A program made the position numbers and the translations under genes. Positions 1 through 8,163 of a DNA stretch of 64,000 nucleotides are shown here, one piece after another (position 1 is the stretch's first letter; the number at the start of each line of letters is the position of its first letter). Location of the stretch: the NCBI GenBank assembly GCA_964392065.1, contig CAYMOG010000001.1:78733-142732 (forward strand), read 5' to 3'. Below the pieces are notes generated by a model. It was not told the origin of the DNA. It did no database searches and was given only the letters and a program-made list of their open reading frames with translations. The DNA is from JASBZA01 sp964392065 (GTDB taxonomy: Bacteria > Bacillota > Clostridia > Saccharofermentanales > Fastidiosipilaceae).

Positions 1-483
1 CTAAGTACTAGAGAAGTCTTGAGTGGTGTTGTACACGATGAAAATGCAAGATTTCATGGGGGGATTTCTGCAAATGCAGGATTGTTTTCTAATCTAGAGG
101 ATTTACTGAAGTATACTTGCGCGCTAGTCAACAATGGATTTATTGACCAAGAGTTTTTCATAAGTCCAGTAACCTTGGATATTGCTAGGGAAAACTATAC
201 AGCAGGTATGGAACAAGATAGAGGTTTAGGATTTTTTCTTGCAAGTACAACAGGGTCTTCTTTCGGTGACCTCTTAAGTAAAACAGGATTTGGTCATACA
301 GGGTTTACGGGAACGTCAATTCTTATGAGCCAAGACGAAGGTATTGGCATCGTTATTCTTACAAACCGTGTATTGGCGGATAACGATGGAGCAGAAGTTA
401 ATCGTTTGAGGGCCCTAATTAATAATGCTATCGTATCTCAAATAATTACGGATGAAGTTAGGGATATTTATTTAGATTCATAG
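1..483 (+). CDS. Beta-lactamase-family serine hydrolase, C-terminal part (AmiE-like candidate)
   Basis: The frame is open from the first base, so the gene starts upstream of the window and only about 160 C-terminal residues are seen. The motif GVVHDENA, followed by a Gly-Gly and SANAGLFSNLEDL, is typical of class C beta-lactamase/EstB-like hydrolases. HTGFTGTS near residue 98 matches the third (KTG/HTG) active-site element. The catalytic SxxK lies outside the window. Bacillus subtilis AmiE (YbbE), an N-acetylmuramyl-L-alanine amidase of muropeptide rescue, belongs to this superfamily and sits beside nagZ and murR. The neighbouring nagZ, murR and anmK here make an AmiE-like role attractive, but this is inference; an esterase or a penicillin-binding-protein relative is equally possible from sequence. 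Confidence 0.8.
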   Translation, partial: LSTREVLSGVVHDENARFHGGISANAGLFSNLEDLLKYTCALVNNGFIDQEFFISPVTLDIARENYTAGMEQDRGLGFFLASTTGSSFGDLLSKTGFGHTGFTGTSILMSQDEGIGIVILTNRVLADNDGAEVNRLRALINNAIVSQIITDEVRDIYLDS

Positions 484-516
484 TTTTCTTGTTTCAATTT
501 TAAATTAGGACAAAGG

Positions 517-542
517 AAAAGGACCGGTTGCCCGGTCCTTTT
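517..542. terminator. Bidirectional intrinsic terminator
   Basis: An 11-bp perfect stem (AAAAGGACCGG paired with CCGGTCCTTTT, loop TTGC) lies between two convergent genes. It has T-rich ends on both strands, so it can end the hydrolase transcript and the importer transcript. Confidence 0.85.
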
Positions 543-564
543 CTATGAATATCCCTAGAGGGGA

Positions 565-2211
565 TTATTCGCTCATGGTCTGCCAAGTATCATTTTGCTC
601 GGTCAGAATGTCGGATAGTCCAGAGCTCTTGAGGTTTTCGTAGATGCTCCAGAATTCATCCTTAGAGATTCTTCCAGCTACAACTTCTGCACGGGCAGCG
701 CCGAGTTGGGAGAATAGGTCGGTACCTACATCTGTATAGGTTTGGGTGTTAAGGATTGGTACATAGTTGAACCATCTACCTTCAGCCATATAGAGTGCAT
801 CATAGAAAATCTGTGTAGGTTCTGGTGCATCTTCATAAGCTACGCCACCTAACATGATGGTTTCATAGGCGTCACGATCGAAGTGGTGAGCAACTGGTGT
901 GAAGTTGATACCCGCTTCACGAGCAGATACGAAGGTTAGATAATCTTCTTTTAGTACAGGCTCGCCATCAACTAGATCGTGGTGTACACCTTCAATACCG
1001 TAAGACATAAGTCTTGTACCTTCTTCACCATATAGCCAGTTGAAGTATTGAACGATACCTTCGAGGTTACCGTTTTGTTCAGCCGCTACTGTGATTGTTG
1101 AGGTAGGTGTGATCATAGCACGAGAAGGGATACCGCTGTGTCCGTTAGGACCTGTTGGAGGTATAATACCTTCTAGTTTGCCACCATCGGCTTGGTTTTC
1201 TTCTGTGAAGGTTCTGGTGATTTCAGCCCATGTGAAGGAAGAACCTACCACACCTGCGTTAATCGCATCAGATAGTTCTACGTTACCTACCCATACACCT
1301 CTTTGGGCAAACTCTTCGTCTAGGATGCCTCTGCTGTAGAGATCGATCATAGCGTCTAGATAGCCTTCGAAATGTTCGGATTCTTCTGCGATGGTATATT
1401 GGTTATTTTCATCGACGAAGAGACCGTTGGTATTGGTTACATTCATGCCGAATATAGGCATCATGGAATAGATATCAGCAGCTAACGCTACGTCATTGTC
1501 TGCATTTCCATCTTGGTTAGGATCCTGGGTTGCAAAAGCTTCCCATACGGTTAACCATTCTTCCCATGTTTCAGGTTTTTCGAGTTCTAGGTTTTCTAAC
1601 CAGTCGGTACGAATGTTCCATGCATAAGCAGGTGGATACATTAGAGCGAATGGAATAGCGTAGATTTTGCCGTCGTCTACAGAACGTAGTTTAGCGGCTT
1701 CAATTTCTTCGCCTTCTAGTGCGGCTAAGATATTAGGACCATGGGATGCTAATACATCGTCTAGAGCGACGGCAGCATCTTGGCTTAATAGCAAGGTCAT
1801 AGCACCGTTAATTACTTCTGGAATGACACCACCATCACCGCCACCTGCTAGAGTTGTTGTAACTCTATTGGCATATTGGTCTGCTGGATACCACATGAAG
1901 TTAATTTCGGTGTTGGATAATTCCATCATCTTATCGAATACTTCTGTGGTTGTTCCACCGTCTAGAGCAACGTCATGGGCGCCCCATACGGAACTCATTA
2001 AGTTAAAGGAGACAGGGTCACCTTGTGGAACTTCGTCCTCTGTTGTGCCTTCGCCTTCAGTCGTTCCTTCACCTTCCGTGGTGCCTTCACTTACTACTGG
2101 AGTCGAAGCGGTCGTCGACTGTTCGGTTGTGTTACATGCAGCAAGCGTGGCTACTGACATGGTAGCGACTATTGCTAGCGCTACAACTTTTTTCAACTTG
2201 ATCATTTTCAT
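565..2211 (-). CDS. ABC sugar importer, substrate-binding lipoprotein
   Basis: Extracellular solute-binding protein of the family-1/LplA type, 548 aa. The N-terminus is a lipoprotein signal: two lysine clusters, a hydrophobic stretch and the lipobox LAAC with the acylated Cys at residue 26. A flexible acidic linker follows, with GTTEGE repeated in tandem (about residues 42-62), and then the binding domain. An AGGAGG site 7 bases before ATG sets the start. It is the last gene of a minus-strand set after two permeases, 65 bases downstream of the second. The long LplA-like form is usually tied to complex oligosaccharides. Here the neighbours (anmK, murR, nagZ, murK) suggest a peptidoglycan-derived amino sugar or disaccharide, which is inference. 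Confidence 0.9.
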   Translation of the reverse strand: MKMIKLKKVVALAIVATMSVATLAACNTTEQSTTASTPVVSEGTTEGEGTTEGEGTTEDEVPQGDPVSFNLMSSVWGAHDVALDGGTTTEVFDKMMELSNTEINFMWYPADQYANRVTTTLAGGGDGGVIPEVINGAMTLLLSQDAAVALDDVLASHGPNILAALEGEEIEAAKLRSVDDGKIYAIPFALMYPPAYAWNIRTDWLENLELEKPETWEEWLTVWEAFATQDPNQDGNADNDVALAADIYSMMPIFGMNVTNTNGLFVDENNQYTIAEESEHFEGYLDAMIDLYSRGILDEEFAQRGVWVGNVELSDAINAGVVGSSFTWAEITRTFTEENQADGGKLEGIIPPTGPNGHSGIPSRAMITPTSTITVAAEQNGNLEGIVQYFNWLYGEEGTRLMSYGIEGVHHDLVDGEPVLKEDYLTFVSAREAGINFTPVAHHFDRDAYETIMLGGVAYEDAPEPTQIFYDALYMAEGRWFNYVPILNTQTYTDVGTDLFSQLGAARAEVVAGRISKDEFWSIYENLKSSGLSDILTEQNDTWQTMSE

Positions 2212-2276
2212 GATACTTCCTCCTATGTATTTTTCTTTATTTTTATAAAGACTTATTCATGTGAAGCGAATAATAC

Positions 2277-3146
2277 TTATTCCTTCACGCCTCCGAGCAT
2301 AATACCCGATACAAAATATTTCTGTAAGAATGGGTATATGATCAACATTGGCACCATAGATACAACTATGGATGCGTTCCTCAATTGTTCTGGGAGGGTT
2401 ATAGTACCCTCGCCGGCCGTTAATTGTAATTCTTCAAGTTCTGCAGACATCAGCAAGTCTCTAAGTACTACTTGAAGCGTGAACTTGGTTCGGTTGGTTA
2501 TATACATCAGTGGGTTAAAGAATTCATTCCATCTTGCTACGATAATCCAGAGGGATAAAGTAGCCATAACAGGTAGAGAGAGAGGTAGGACTACTCGGAA
2601 TAAAATGGTGAAGTCCGTAGCTCCGTCAATCTTGGCGGACTCAATGAGAGACATGGAAATGGAAGACATGAAGTTTCTTAGGATAAGAATGTTATAAGCA
2701 CCTAGCGCACTAGGGATAATTAGAGACCATAAGCTGTTTAACATACCTAATGAACGAACAACCATGAAGTTAGGGATTAGCCCTGCTGCAAACCACATGG
2801 TAAACATGATCATGGCGTTATAAACTTTTTTACCCTTGAAATCACCGAAGGCCAAAGGATAAGCAGCCATAGAGGTTAAGACAAGAGAGAGTGGTAAGTT
2901 TCCTAAGATAACTAAGAAGGAGTTCTTGAAGCCTGTCATCAAACGATTAGAAGAGAAAACTTGTTGGTAACCTATCGTAGTAAATTCTACAGGTATAAGT
3001 CCCACCTCGCGTCTAAGAATCGCACCACTTCCACTTAAGGAAAGAGAAATTACGTTTACTACTGGAATTAAGAAGGCAACACATGCTAGGATCATGAAGA
3101 AGCCAAGAATTATTTGAAATATACGTTCTGAAGTTTTACGTCCCAT
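2277..3146 (-). CDS. ABC sugar importer permease (LplC/YtcP type)
   Basis: Integral membrane component, 289 aa, with about six hydrophobic segments. The EAA-loop motif ESAKIDGATDF, which docks the ATPase, is followed by a VLPLSLPV membrane segment. The C-terminal GIMLGGVKE is characteristic of the YtcP/LplC branch of carbohydrate permeases. It lies 12 bases downstream of the other permease and before the lipoprotein gene, so the three are probably co-transcribed. No ATP-binding gene is in the cluster. Family members of this type commonly use a shared MsmK/UgpC ATPase, and one is encoded alone at 30435-31556. Confidence 0.92.
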   Translation of the reverse strand: MGRKTSERIFQIILGFFMILACVAFLIPVVNVISLSLSGSGAILRREVGLIPVEFTTIGYQQVFSSNRLMTGFKNSFLVILGNLPLSLVLTSMAAYPLAFGDFKGKKVYNAMIMFTMWFAAGLIPNFMVVRSLGMLNSLWSLIIPSALGAYNILILRNFMSSISMSLIESAKIDGATDFTILFRVVLPLSLPVMATLSLWIIVARWNEFFNPLMYITNRTKFTLQVVLRDLLMSAELEELQLTAGEGTITLPEQLRNASIVVSMVPMLIIYPFLQKYFVSGIMLGGVKE

Positions 3147-3158
3147 ATGTATTCCTTT

Positions 3159-4136
3159 CTAGAATATAGATGTTTCAGAGTATTTTCTCGCGAAGAAGTT
3201 TGCGATTAATACTAGGGTTAAGCTAATCATCGAACTAAATAGACCTACCGCTGTAGCTCTTGCATAGTCAGATCGCACGATACCTAACTTATACGTATAA
3301 GTAGGGAACATCTCAGAAACTCTTAAGTTTAAGTCGTTTTGGAATAAGAAAATCTTCTCAGTGTCTACGTTCATTAAGTTACCAATTTGTAAGATGAGTA
3401 AAATAATTATTGTAGAGCGAATACCAGGGAGCGTAATATGCCAGATCTTCTTGAATCGTCCACAGCCGTCAATTTCTGCCGCTTCATAAAGCGTTGGATC
3501 TATACCTAAGATAGCTGCAAGATAAATAATTGCAGACCATCCGACGCTTTGCCAAATACCTACTACCACCATAAGACCCCAGAACATATTCGCTTGAGTC
3601 AGGAAGTTAATCGTATCGAACCCTAAATTGTAGAGCACGCGATTAAGAATACCTAGTGAAGGTGAGAGGAAGGTCGTAACGATACCAACGACTACCACGG
3701 TAGATAAGAAGTGGGGTAAGTAGCTGACGGTCTGTACGGTTCTCTTAAGTTTTGAACTGCGAATTTCGTTAAGAAATATTGCGAAAATTATTGGAGCTGG
3801 GAAAGCGAATACTAAGCTGAGAATATTAAGTGCAAAAGTATTTCGAAGTAACCTAAGCAAATAATCCATATTACGGAATAAATGTCGGAAGTTATCTAGA
3901 CCATTCCACTGGCTGTCCATAAATCCTCTTAGAAGTTTAAAATCTTTAAATGCAATACTTATCCATAGCATCGGCCAATAACGAAATACTATAAAATATG
4001 CAACAGTGATAAACACCATTATATAGATATAACGATTGGACCATGCCTTAGACTGTGTAAAAGGTAACTTCGTTTTCGGTTGACGCGTTTCTTTACGAAA
4101 AGCGAGTCCATTAGACTTTTTGTTTACTTTGCTCAT
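3159..4136 (-). CDS. ABC sugar importer permease (LplB/YteP type)
   Basis: Integral membrane protein of 325 aa with a basic cytosolic N-terminus of about 30 residues and then six predicted membrane segments. The EAA-loop motif EAAEIDGCGRFKKIWHITLP sits near residue 220, as expected for a MalF/LplB-like permease. It is the first gene of the minus-strand importer operon. Its ATG is preceded by AGAGGGG, and a consensus sigma-A promoter lies 67-95 bases upstream. Together with the other permease it should form the heterodimeric channel for the lipoprotein at 565-2211. Confidence 0.92.
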   Translation of the reverse strand: MSKVNKKSNGLAFRKETRQPKTKLPFTQSKAWSNRYIYIMVFITVAYFIVFRYWPMLWISIAFKDFKLLRGFMDSQWNGLDNFRHLFRNMDYLLRLLRNTFALNILSLVFAFPAPIIFAIFLNEIRSSKLKRTVQTVSYLPHFLSTVVVVGIVTTFLSPSLGILNRVLYNLGFDTINFLTQANMFWGLMVVVGIWQSVGWSAIIYLAAILGIDPTLYEAAEIDGCGRFKKIWHITLPGIRSTIIILLILQIGNLMNVDTEKIFLFQNDLNLRVSEMFPTYTYKLGIVRSDYARATAVGLFSSMISLTLVLIANFFARKYSETSIF

Positions 4137-4202
4137 TTCATCCCCTCTATCTTATAAAATTTGCAAAACTCTGTGCTATATAGAATTTTATTTTATGTAT
4201 TT

Positions 4203-4231
4203 AGAATAAACACGAAACTTTATTTTGTCAA
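4203..4231 (-). promoter_or_regulatory. Sigma-A promoter of the sugar importer operon
   Basis: Read on the minus strand there is a perfect -35 TTGACA (4231-4226), a 17-bp spacer and a -10 TATTCT (4208-4203). The direct repeat GCAAATTCGCAAATT lies just upstream of the -35 and could be part of an operator, but I cannot tie it to a regulator. Confidence 0.75.
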
Positions 4232-4315
4232 CTGTAATTTGCGAATTTGCACAAGTAAATAAAGGTTAAAAGAAAATGTATTATCTAATGTATAGTAAAA
4301 TAAGCAAAAAAGTAT

Positions 4316-4355
4316 AAAAAAAAGGTTGTTTTTGCAATAATCCACAAAAACAACC
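4316..4355 (-). terminator. Intrinsic terminator after murR
   Basis: A perfect 11-bp inverted repeat (GGTTGTTTTTG with CAAAAACAACC) is followed on the minus strand by eight T residues. It lies 22 bases past the stop of the regulator gene and separates the anmK-murR transcript from the importer promoter. Confidence 0.88.
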
Positions 4356-4376
4356 ACGAATTTGATAGGAAAGCAT

Positions 4377-5273
4377 TTAGTTGATCACGCCTTCTTCTCT
4401 CGCACGTCCATTCATAATGACTCTATGTTGTAGGGATACCTGGTAACTTTGCTCTAATAGATAATCAATTTCTTCATAATTCTTATTGGCAATCATGGTG
4501 AACAGACAATCTACTACATAGAGTTGGGCAATTCGGCTAGACATCGCCCCTGAGCGGTGATGCAATTCAGGTGAAGAAGTGGAGAGCACTAAGTCAGCAT
4601 GTTGTGACAAAGGGTTTTTGCCTATAGAACAAATCGCTATATTACGTACGGAATTCTTGGTGACGAGATCTTGGATTTCGATAATTTCTTTCGTTGTACC
4701 TGAATTGGAAATTAGAACCGCTACATCACTTGGTTTCATGGTCGCAGCCATAGTTAATTGGATGTGGCTATCGGCTTTATAAGATGCATTTAGACCAATA
4801 CGGAGAAGTTTCTGGCACATGTCTTCCGCAACGAGTCCTGATGCGCCTATACCGAACAAACAAATACGATGGGCACCGAAAATTAATCGGGCGGCATCTT
4901 CTAGACCTTTTATTTGCAAAACTTTAGCCGTGTTTTGGATAGCTTGTACACTTGAAGCTTGGACGGATTCCACGAGTTGTTTAGAACTTTGGTGGTCTTT
5001 TATATCCGTGAAAACAATATTATCATCGCTCGTATCTCTATTCATATTGATATTATTAAACAGTGTTTGTTTAAGCTCTTTTACGCCATCAAATCCTATG
5101 GATTTACAGAATCTAACCCATGTGCCGGCACTTACTTTGGAGCGTTTGGCCAGTTCAGCAATCGGCAGACTATAAATATCGTTCATATTCTTGAGGAAGT
5201 AATCGGCAACTTTTTGCTCCGCTCTACTTAAATTATTGTACTGACTCATAATGTGTATGTGTAAATTTGTCAT
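4377..5273 (-). CDS. murR: MurR/RpiR-family transcriptional regulator
   Basis: 298 aa. An N-terminal RpiR-type helix-turn-helix (about residues 1-77, with the typical LSRAEQKVADYFL and PIAELAKRSKVSAGTWVRFCK) is followed by a SIS sugar-phosphate-binding domain (about 125-255, with FGIGASG and ISNSGTTKEI). SIS-domain regulators of this family sense phosphorylated amino sugars; MurR of Bacillus and E. coli responds to MurNAc-6-phosphate. It starts 11 bases after anmK with GGAG before the ATG, so the two form an operon. The MurR assignment rests on context; another RpiR-family specificity (for example GlcN6P-like ligands) is possible. Confidence 0.85.
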   Translation of the reverse strand: MTNLHIHIMSQYNNLSRAEQKVADYFLKNMNDIYSLPIAELAKRSKVSAGTWVRFCKSIGFDGVKELKQTLFNNINMNRDTSDDNIVFTDIKDHQSSKQLVESVQASSVQAIQNTAKVLQIKGLEDAARLIFGAHRICLFGIGASGLVAEDMCQKLLRIGLNASYKADSHIQLTMAATMKPSDVAVLISNSGTTKEIIEIQDLVTKNSVRNIAICSIGKNPLSQHADLVLSTSSPELHHRSGAMSSRIAQLYVVDCLFTMIANKNYEEIDYLLEQSYQVSLQHRVIMNGRAREEGVIN

Positions 5274-5284
5274 GCTGTACTCCT

Positions 5285-6442
5285 TTATTGGGATATTTTC
5301 CCCATAATAACTTCCTTACGGGCACCTGTAGCCTGAGGAATATTATTGTGCTTATTAATCGAGGTTCTATAACCTAAGTATGCGAACGCCAAGGCTTCTT
5401 TCGCATCATTGGGATAGCCTAGAACATCTCCGCTTTCTACTACTGATTCTGGATTTAATGTGGCCAAAGCCCCCATCAAAGTCTTATTCCTACTCCCTCC
5501 GCCCGACACAATAATGCGTTGAGGCGTTTCTGGACAAAATTGCTTAATTGCTCGTGTATTGCAATGAGCGGTCAAGGCCGTCAAGCTTGCTATAAAATCA
5601 AGATAAGAAATGCCTAGCTGCTCACGGTCTTCCTCATAAGCTAAGAGCTTTAAATGGCCGAAGTTTTCTCTACCACTGTTCTTCGGAGGTGCCTGTTGAT
5701 AATAATCCTCTGCTAGCCATTTCTCTAACAATTCAGAACAGACTTTTCCCTGACTTGCGAGGAGGCCATCGTGGTCATATTCTGCCTCACCCTTGCTGTA
5801 ACGCACTACCGCTTGGTCTATCAACATATTACCTGGACCTGTATCGAACCCTATAATATTTTTTCCATCTCGAGGGATATAAGTAATATTACTTATTCCT
5901 CCTATGTTTAAATAGACTAGGTTCTCTGAATCACTTCCGTATAGAGCATAATCAACAAATGGTACAAGAGGAGCGCCTAGGCCGCCTTCTGCAATATCTC
6001 TTACGCGAAAGTCGGAGACAACAAGACATTGGAATCGGGAAGCCAAATAGGAAGCTTCCCCCAACTGAAGACTCGATTGTATTGGATAGCCTAAGTAATG
6101 CTCCTTCTCTAAACTATGATAGAGCGTTTGACCATGGGAAGCGATGAGGTCAATATCTGAAGCGCTATAACCTGCTTGAGTTAATAGTGCCTCTACAGTA
6201 TCGGCATAGAGTTCTCCTAATAATGCATGCATAAGAGCAATTTCTCTCGTACCGCCATATTGACCTTCGGCAAGTAGTAGAAGTCTTTCTCTTACTTGCG
6301 GAGGATAGGGTTTCATAAGAAAGTCAATAAACTGCACTTCGTCTCGTTTCGTAGCATGTGGCAAAATTCTGCACAAGACTACATCGATGCCATCCATAGA
6401 GGTGCCACTCATAATTCCAATAACGAGTTTCGTATTTTGCAA
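5285..6442 (-). CDS. anmK: Anhydro-N-acetylmuramic acid kinase AnmK
   Basis: About 385 aa. AnmK opens the 1,6-anhydro ring of anhydro-MurNAc while phosphorylating it to MurNAc-6-phosphate in the cytosol. The N-terminal GIMSGTSMDGIDV ATP-binding motif is diagnostic, as are NIGGISNITY and GFDTGPGNML and the C-terminal VSGGGSRN. The open frame runs back to another TTG at 6487, but only the TTG at 6442 has a good ribosome-binding site (AAAGGA, 7 bases) and places the kinase motif at the usual distance from the N-terminus, so I chose it. It is followed by murR. AnmK is best known from Gram-negative recycling of lytic-transglycosylase products, which makes its place beside an ABC importer in this background notable. 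Confidence 0.93.
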   Translation of the reverse strand: MQNTKLVIGIMSGTSMDGIDVVLCRILPHATKRDEVQFIDFLMKPYPPQVRERLLLLAEGQYGGTREIALMHALLGELYADTVEALLTQAGYSASDIDLIASHGQTLYHSLEKEHYLGYPIQSSLQLGEASYLASRFQCLVVSDFRVRDIAEGGLGAPLVPFVDYALYGSDSENLVYLNIGGISNITYIPRDGKNIIGFDTGPGNMLIDQAVVRYSKGEAEYDHDGLLASQGKVCSELLEKWLAEDYYQQAPPKNSGRENFGHLKLLAYEEDREQLGISYLDFIASLTALTAHCNTRAIKQFCPETPQRIIVSGGGSRNKTLMGALATLNPESVVESGDVLGYPNDAKEALAFAYLGYRTSINKHNNIPQATGARKEVIMGKISQ

Positions 6443-6509
6443 AATATTTATCCTTTCTAATGTGTATTCGAGTGAAATATTGTTCAAAACTTCATGAAAG
6501 TTTGTTACT

Positions 6510-6539
6510 ATTATGAAATATAAGACCAGTAAACGTCAA
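6510..6539 (-). promoter_or_regulatory. Probable anmK-murR promoter
   Basis: On the minus strand TTGACG (6539-6534) is followed after 18 bp by CATAAT (6515-6510). The upstream edge abuts the palindrome at 6540-6565, an arrangement that would let a bound repressor act on the promoter. Confidence 0.5.
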
Positions 6540-6565
6540 TTGGTAATAAAACAAAGTTTTACCAA
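6540..6565. promoter_or_regulatory. Spaced palindrome, candidate MurR operator
   Basis: Perfect 7-bp arms TTGGTAA and TTACCAA are separated by 12 bases, in the divergent region between anmK-murR and nagZ. Position and symmetry fit an operator for the adjacent RpiR-family regulator. No second clear copy was seen upstream of the importer operon, so the assignment stays tentative. Confidence 0.45.
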
Positions 6566-6597
6566 AAAATTTAGTGAGTTTACGTAGGAGGTTCAAA

Positions 6598-8163
6598 ATG
6601 AATCAAGAGTTGCGCCATAAGATTGGCCAGAAGTTTGTAATAGGTTTCCCTGGCAAGGAAATTAGTCAGGAGCTTAGAGACGCAGTAGAACAATACCATT
6701 TTGGTAACATTATCTTATTTCGTGAGAATCTACAAGATGAGGAACAGACGAAGCGATTATGCCAAGACTTGCATGAACTTATTCTTGGCGTTACAGGCAA
6801 AGCGCCACTCATTAGCATTGACCAAGAAGGTGGCATGGTTACACGCTTAACAGAAGATGCATTAAATATTCCAGGCGCTATGGCTCTAGCGGCAACAGAA
6901 GATTTAAACCTTATCCGTCGTCTCAATGTGATTAATGGAAAACTCCTAAGAGATCAAGGATTTAGTTTAAACCTTGCACCTGTAATGGATATCAATAATG
7001 AAGTGGATAACCCTGTAATTGGCGTAAGAAGCTATGGAGATACGCCTGAAGTAGTGGCAACTTATGCGAAAGAAGCCTTCCTAGGTCTCCAAGAAGGCGG
7101 CATTCTAGCTTCGGCGAAACATTTCCCCGGGCACGGCGATACCAAAGTCGATTCACATCTGGGACTTCCTAGCGTGAATATAGACCGTAAAACGCTGGAA
7201 GAAAGAGAGTTGGTACCCTTTAAAATGGCTTCTCAAGAGGGGATCGCTACAATTATGACTACACATATTCTCTTTCCACAAATTGAAACCGAAGATGTTC
7301 CTGCGACTATGTCGAGAACAATTTTGACCGATATATTGAGAGATGAAATAGGTTTCGAAGGTCTAATTATTTCGGATTGTATGGAAATGCAAGCCATAGG
7401 TGTTCATTATGGAACGCCTTATGGAGTGAAAACTGCTTTCCAAGCGGGAGTAGATCTTTGTTTTGTTTCCCATCATCCAGAAGTTGCCATTGAGAGTTTC
7501 CATGCAGCGTACGAAGCCTATGAAAAAGGTGAAATTCCTATGGAAGAATTAGATGCTTCGGTCGCTCGCATTGCGTCTTATAAACAGAGAGCTTTTGAAG
7601 TGGAAGTGAATCTCAAAGACGAGGAGAAAGAAGGGTTCCGTAAGGAAATCCTAGACACGATGTCGAAAACTTTTTGTGTGGTGGGTGAGAAGGCCGTTTC
7701 GGATTTTGTTCTAGATAAAGATTCTATCGTATTCTCACCAGAGCCCTATCGTGCAACGAATATTTCAAATGTTATGCAAGACAAGGTATCCATGGCTCTG
7801 AACATAGGTAAGGCCTTCGGTATTTCCCATACAGAGACCCCAGCAAGACCTACAACGGAAGACATCAAGGCCATAGTTGATCAGGCAAAGGATAAAAAGA
7901 GCATTATCCTAGGACTGTATAATGCTCATGTGTTTACAGAACAATTAGATTTATGGAAAGGGTTACGAGCACTAGGAAAACCTATTCTCCTTGTCGCCCT
8001 CAGAAATCCCTATGATCTTATGTATTTAGATCAAGCAGAGGAAGTGGGTTTATCCATCTTCGAATATACAGAGAAGAGCATGCAAGCACTGATCCAAGTC
8101 TTGCAAGGTGAAGTTGAAGCCAGTGGTAAACTATCGGTGCAGTTACCAGAGAGAACGCTATGA
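6598..8163 (+). CDS. nagZ: Cytosolic beta-N-acetylglucosaminidase (GH3), NagZ-like
   Basis: 521 aa. GH3 enzyme that removes GlcNAc from GlcNAc-(anhydro)MurNAc muropeptides. The TIM barrel carries IDQEGG (residues 74-79), KHFPGHGD (174-181), the loop Asp185-x-His187 that acts as the general acid-base dyad in this subfamily, and the nucleophile Asp260 in ISDCMEM. A C-terminal alpha/beta/alpha domain of about 160 residues gives the two-domain form known from Bacillus NagZ, unlike the single-domain 340-aa Gram-negative enzyme. There is no signal peptide, so it should act on imported sugars. The start is the ATG after GTAGGAGG rather than the in-frame start at 6574. The last codon overlaps the next gene (ATGA), indicating coupled translation. 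Confidence 0.93.
   Translation: MNQELRHKIGQKFVIGFPGKEISQELRDAVEQYHFGNIILFRENLQDEEQTKRLCQDLHELILGVTGKAPLISIDQEGGMVTRLTEDALNIPGAMALAATEDLNLIRRLNVINGKLLRDQGFSLNLAPVMDINNEVDNPVIGVRSYGDTPEVVATYAKEAFLGLQEGGILASAKHFPGHGDTKVDSHLGLPSVNIDRKTLEERELVPFKMASQEGIATIMTTHILFPQIETEDVPATMSRTILTDILRDEIGFEGLIISDCMEMQAIGVHYGTPYGVKTAFQAGVDLCFVSHHPEVAIESFHAAYEAYEKGEIPMEELDASVARIASYKQRAFEVEVNLKDEEKEGFRKEILDTMSKTFCVVGEKAVSDFVLDKDSIVFSPEPYRATNISNVMQDKVSMALNIGKAFGISHTETPARPTTEDIKAIVDQAKDKKSIILGLYNAHVFTEQLDLWKGLRALGKPILLVALRNPYDLMYLDQAEEVGLSIFEYTEKSMQALIQVLQGEVEASGKLSVQLPERTL

Noticed and set aside
1667..2248. 193-codon plus-strand frame opposite the lipoprotein gene
   Set aside because: Antisense to a clear coding region, low-complexity Ser/Val/Pro composition mirrors the Thr/Glu repeats, and no ribosome-binding site.
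565..4136. Importer as a simple polygalacturonan or rhamnogalacturonan system (LplA/LplB/YtcP)
   Set aside because: Similarity of type is real, but no polysaccharide lyase or glycosidase for pectin is nearby while five amino-sugar salvage genes are. Kept as an alternative, not the main call.
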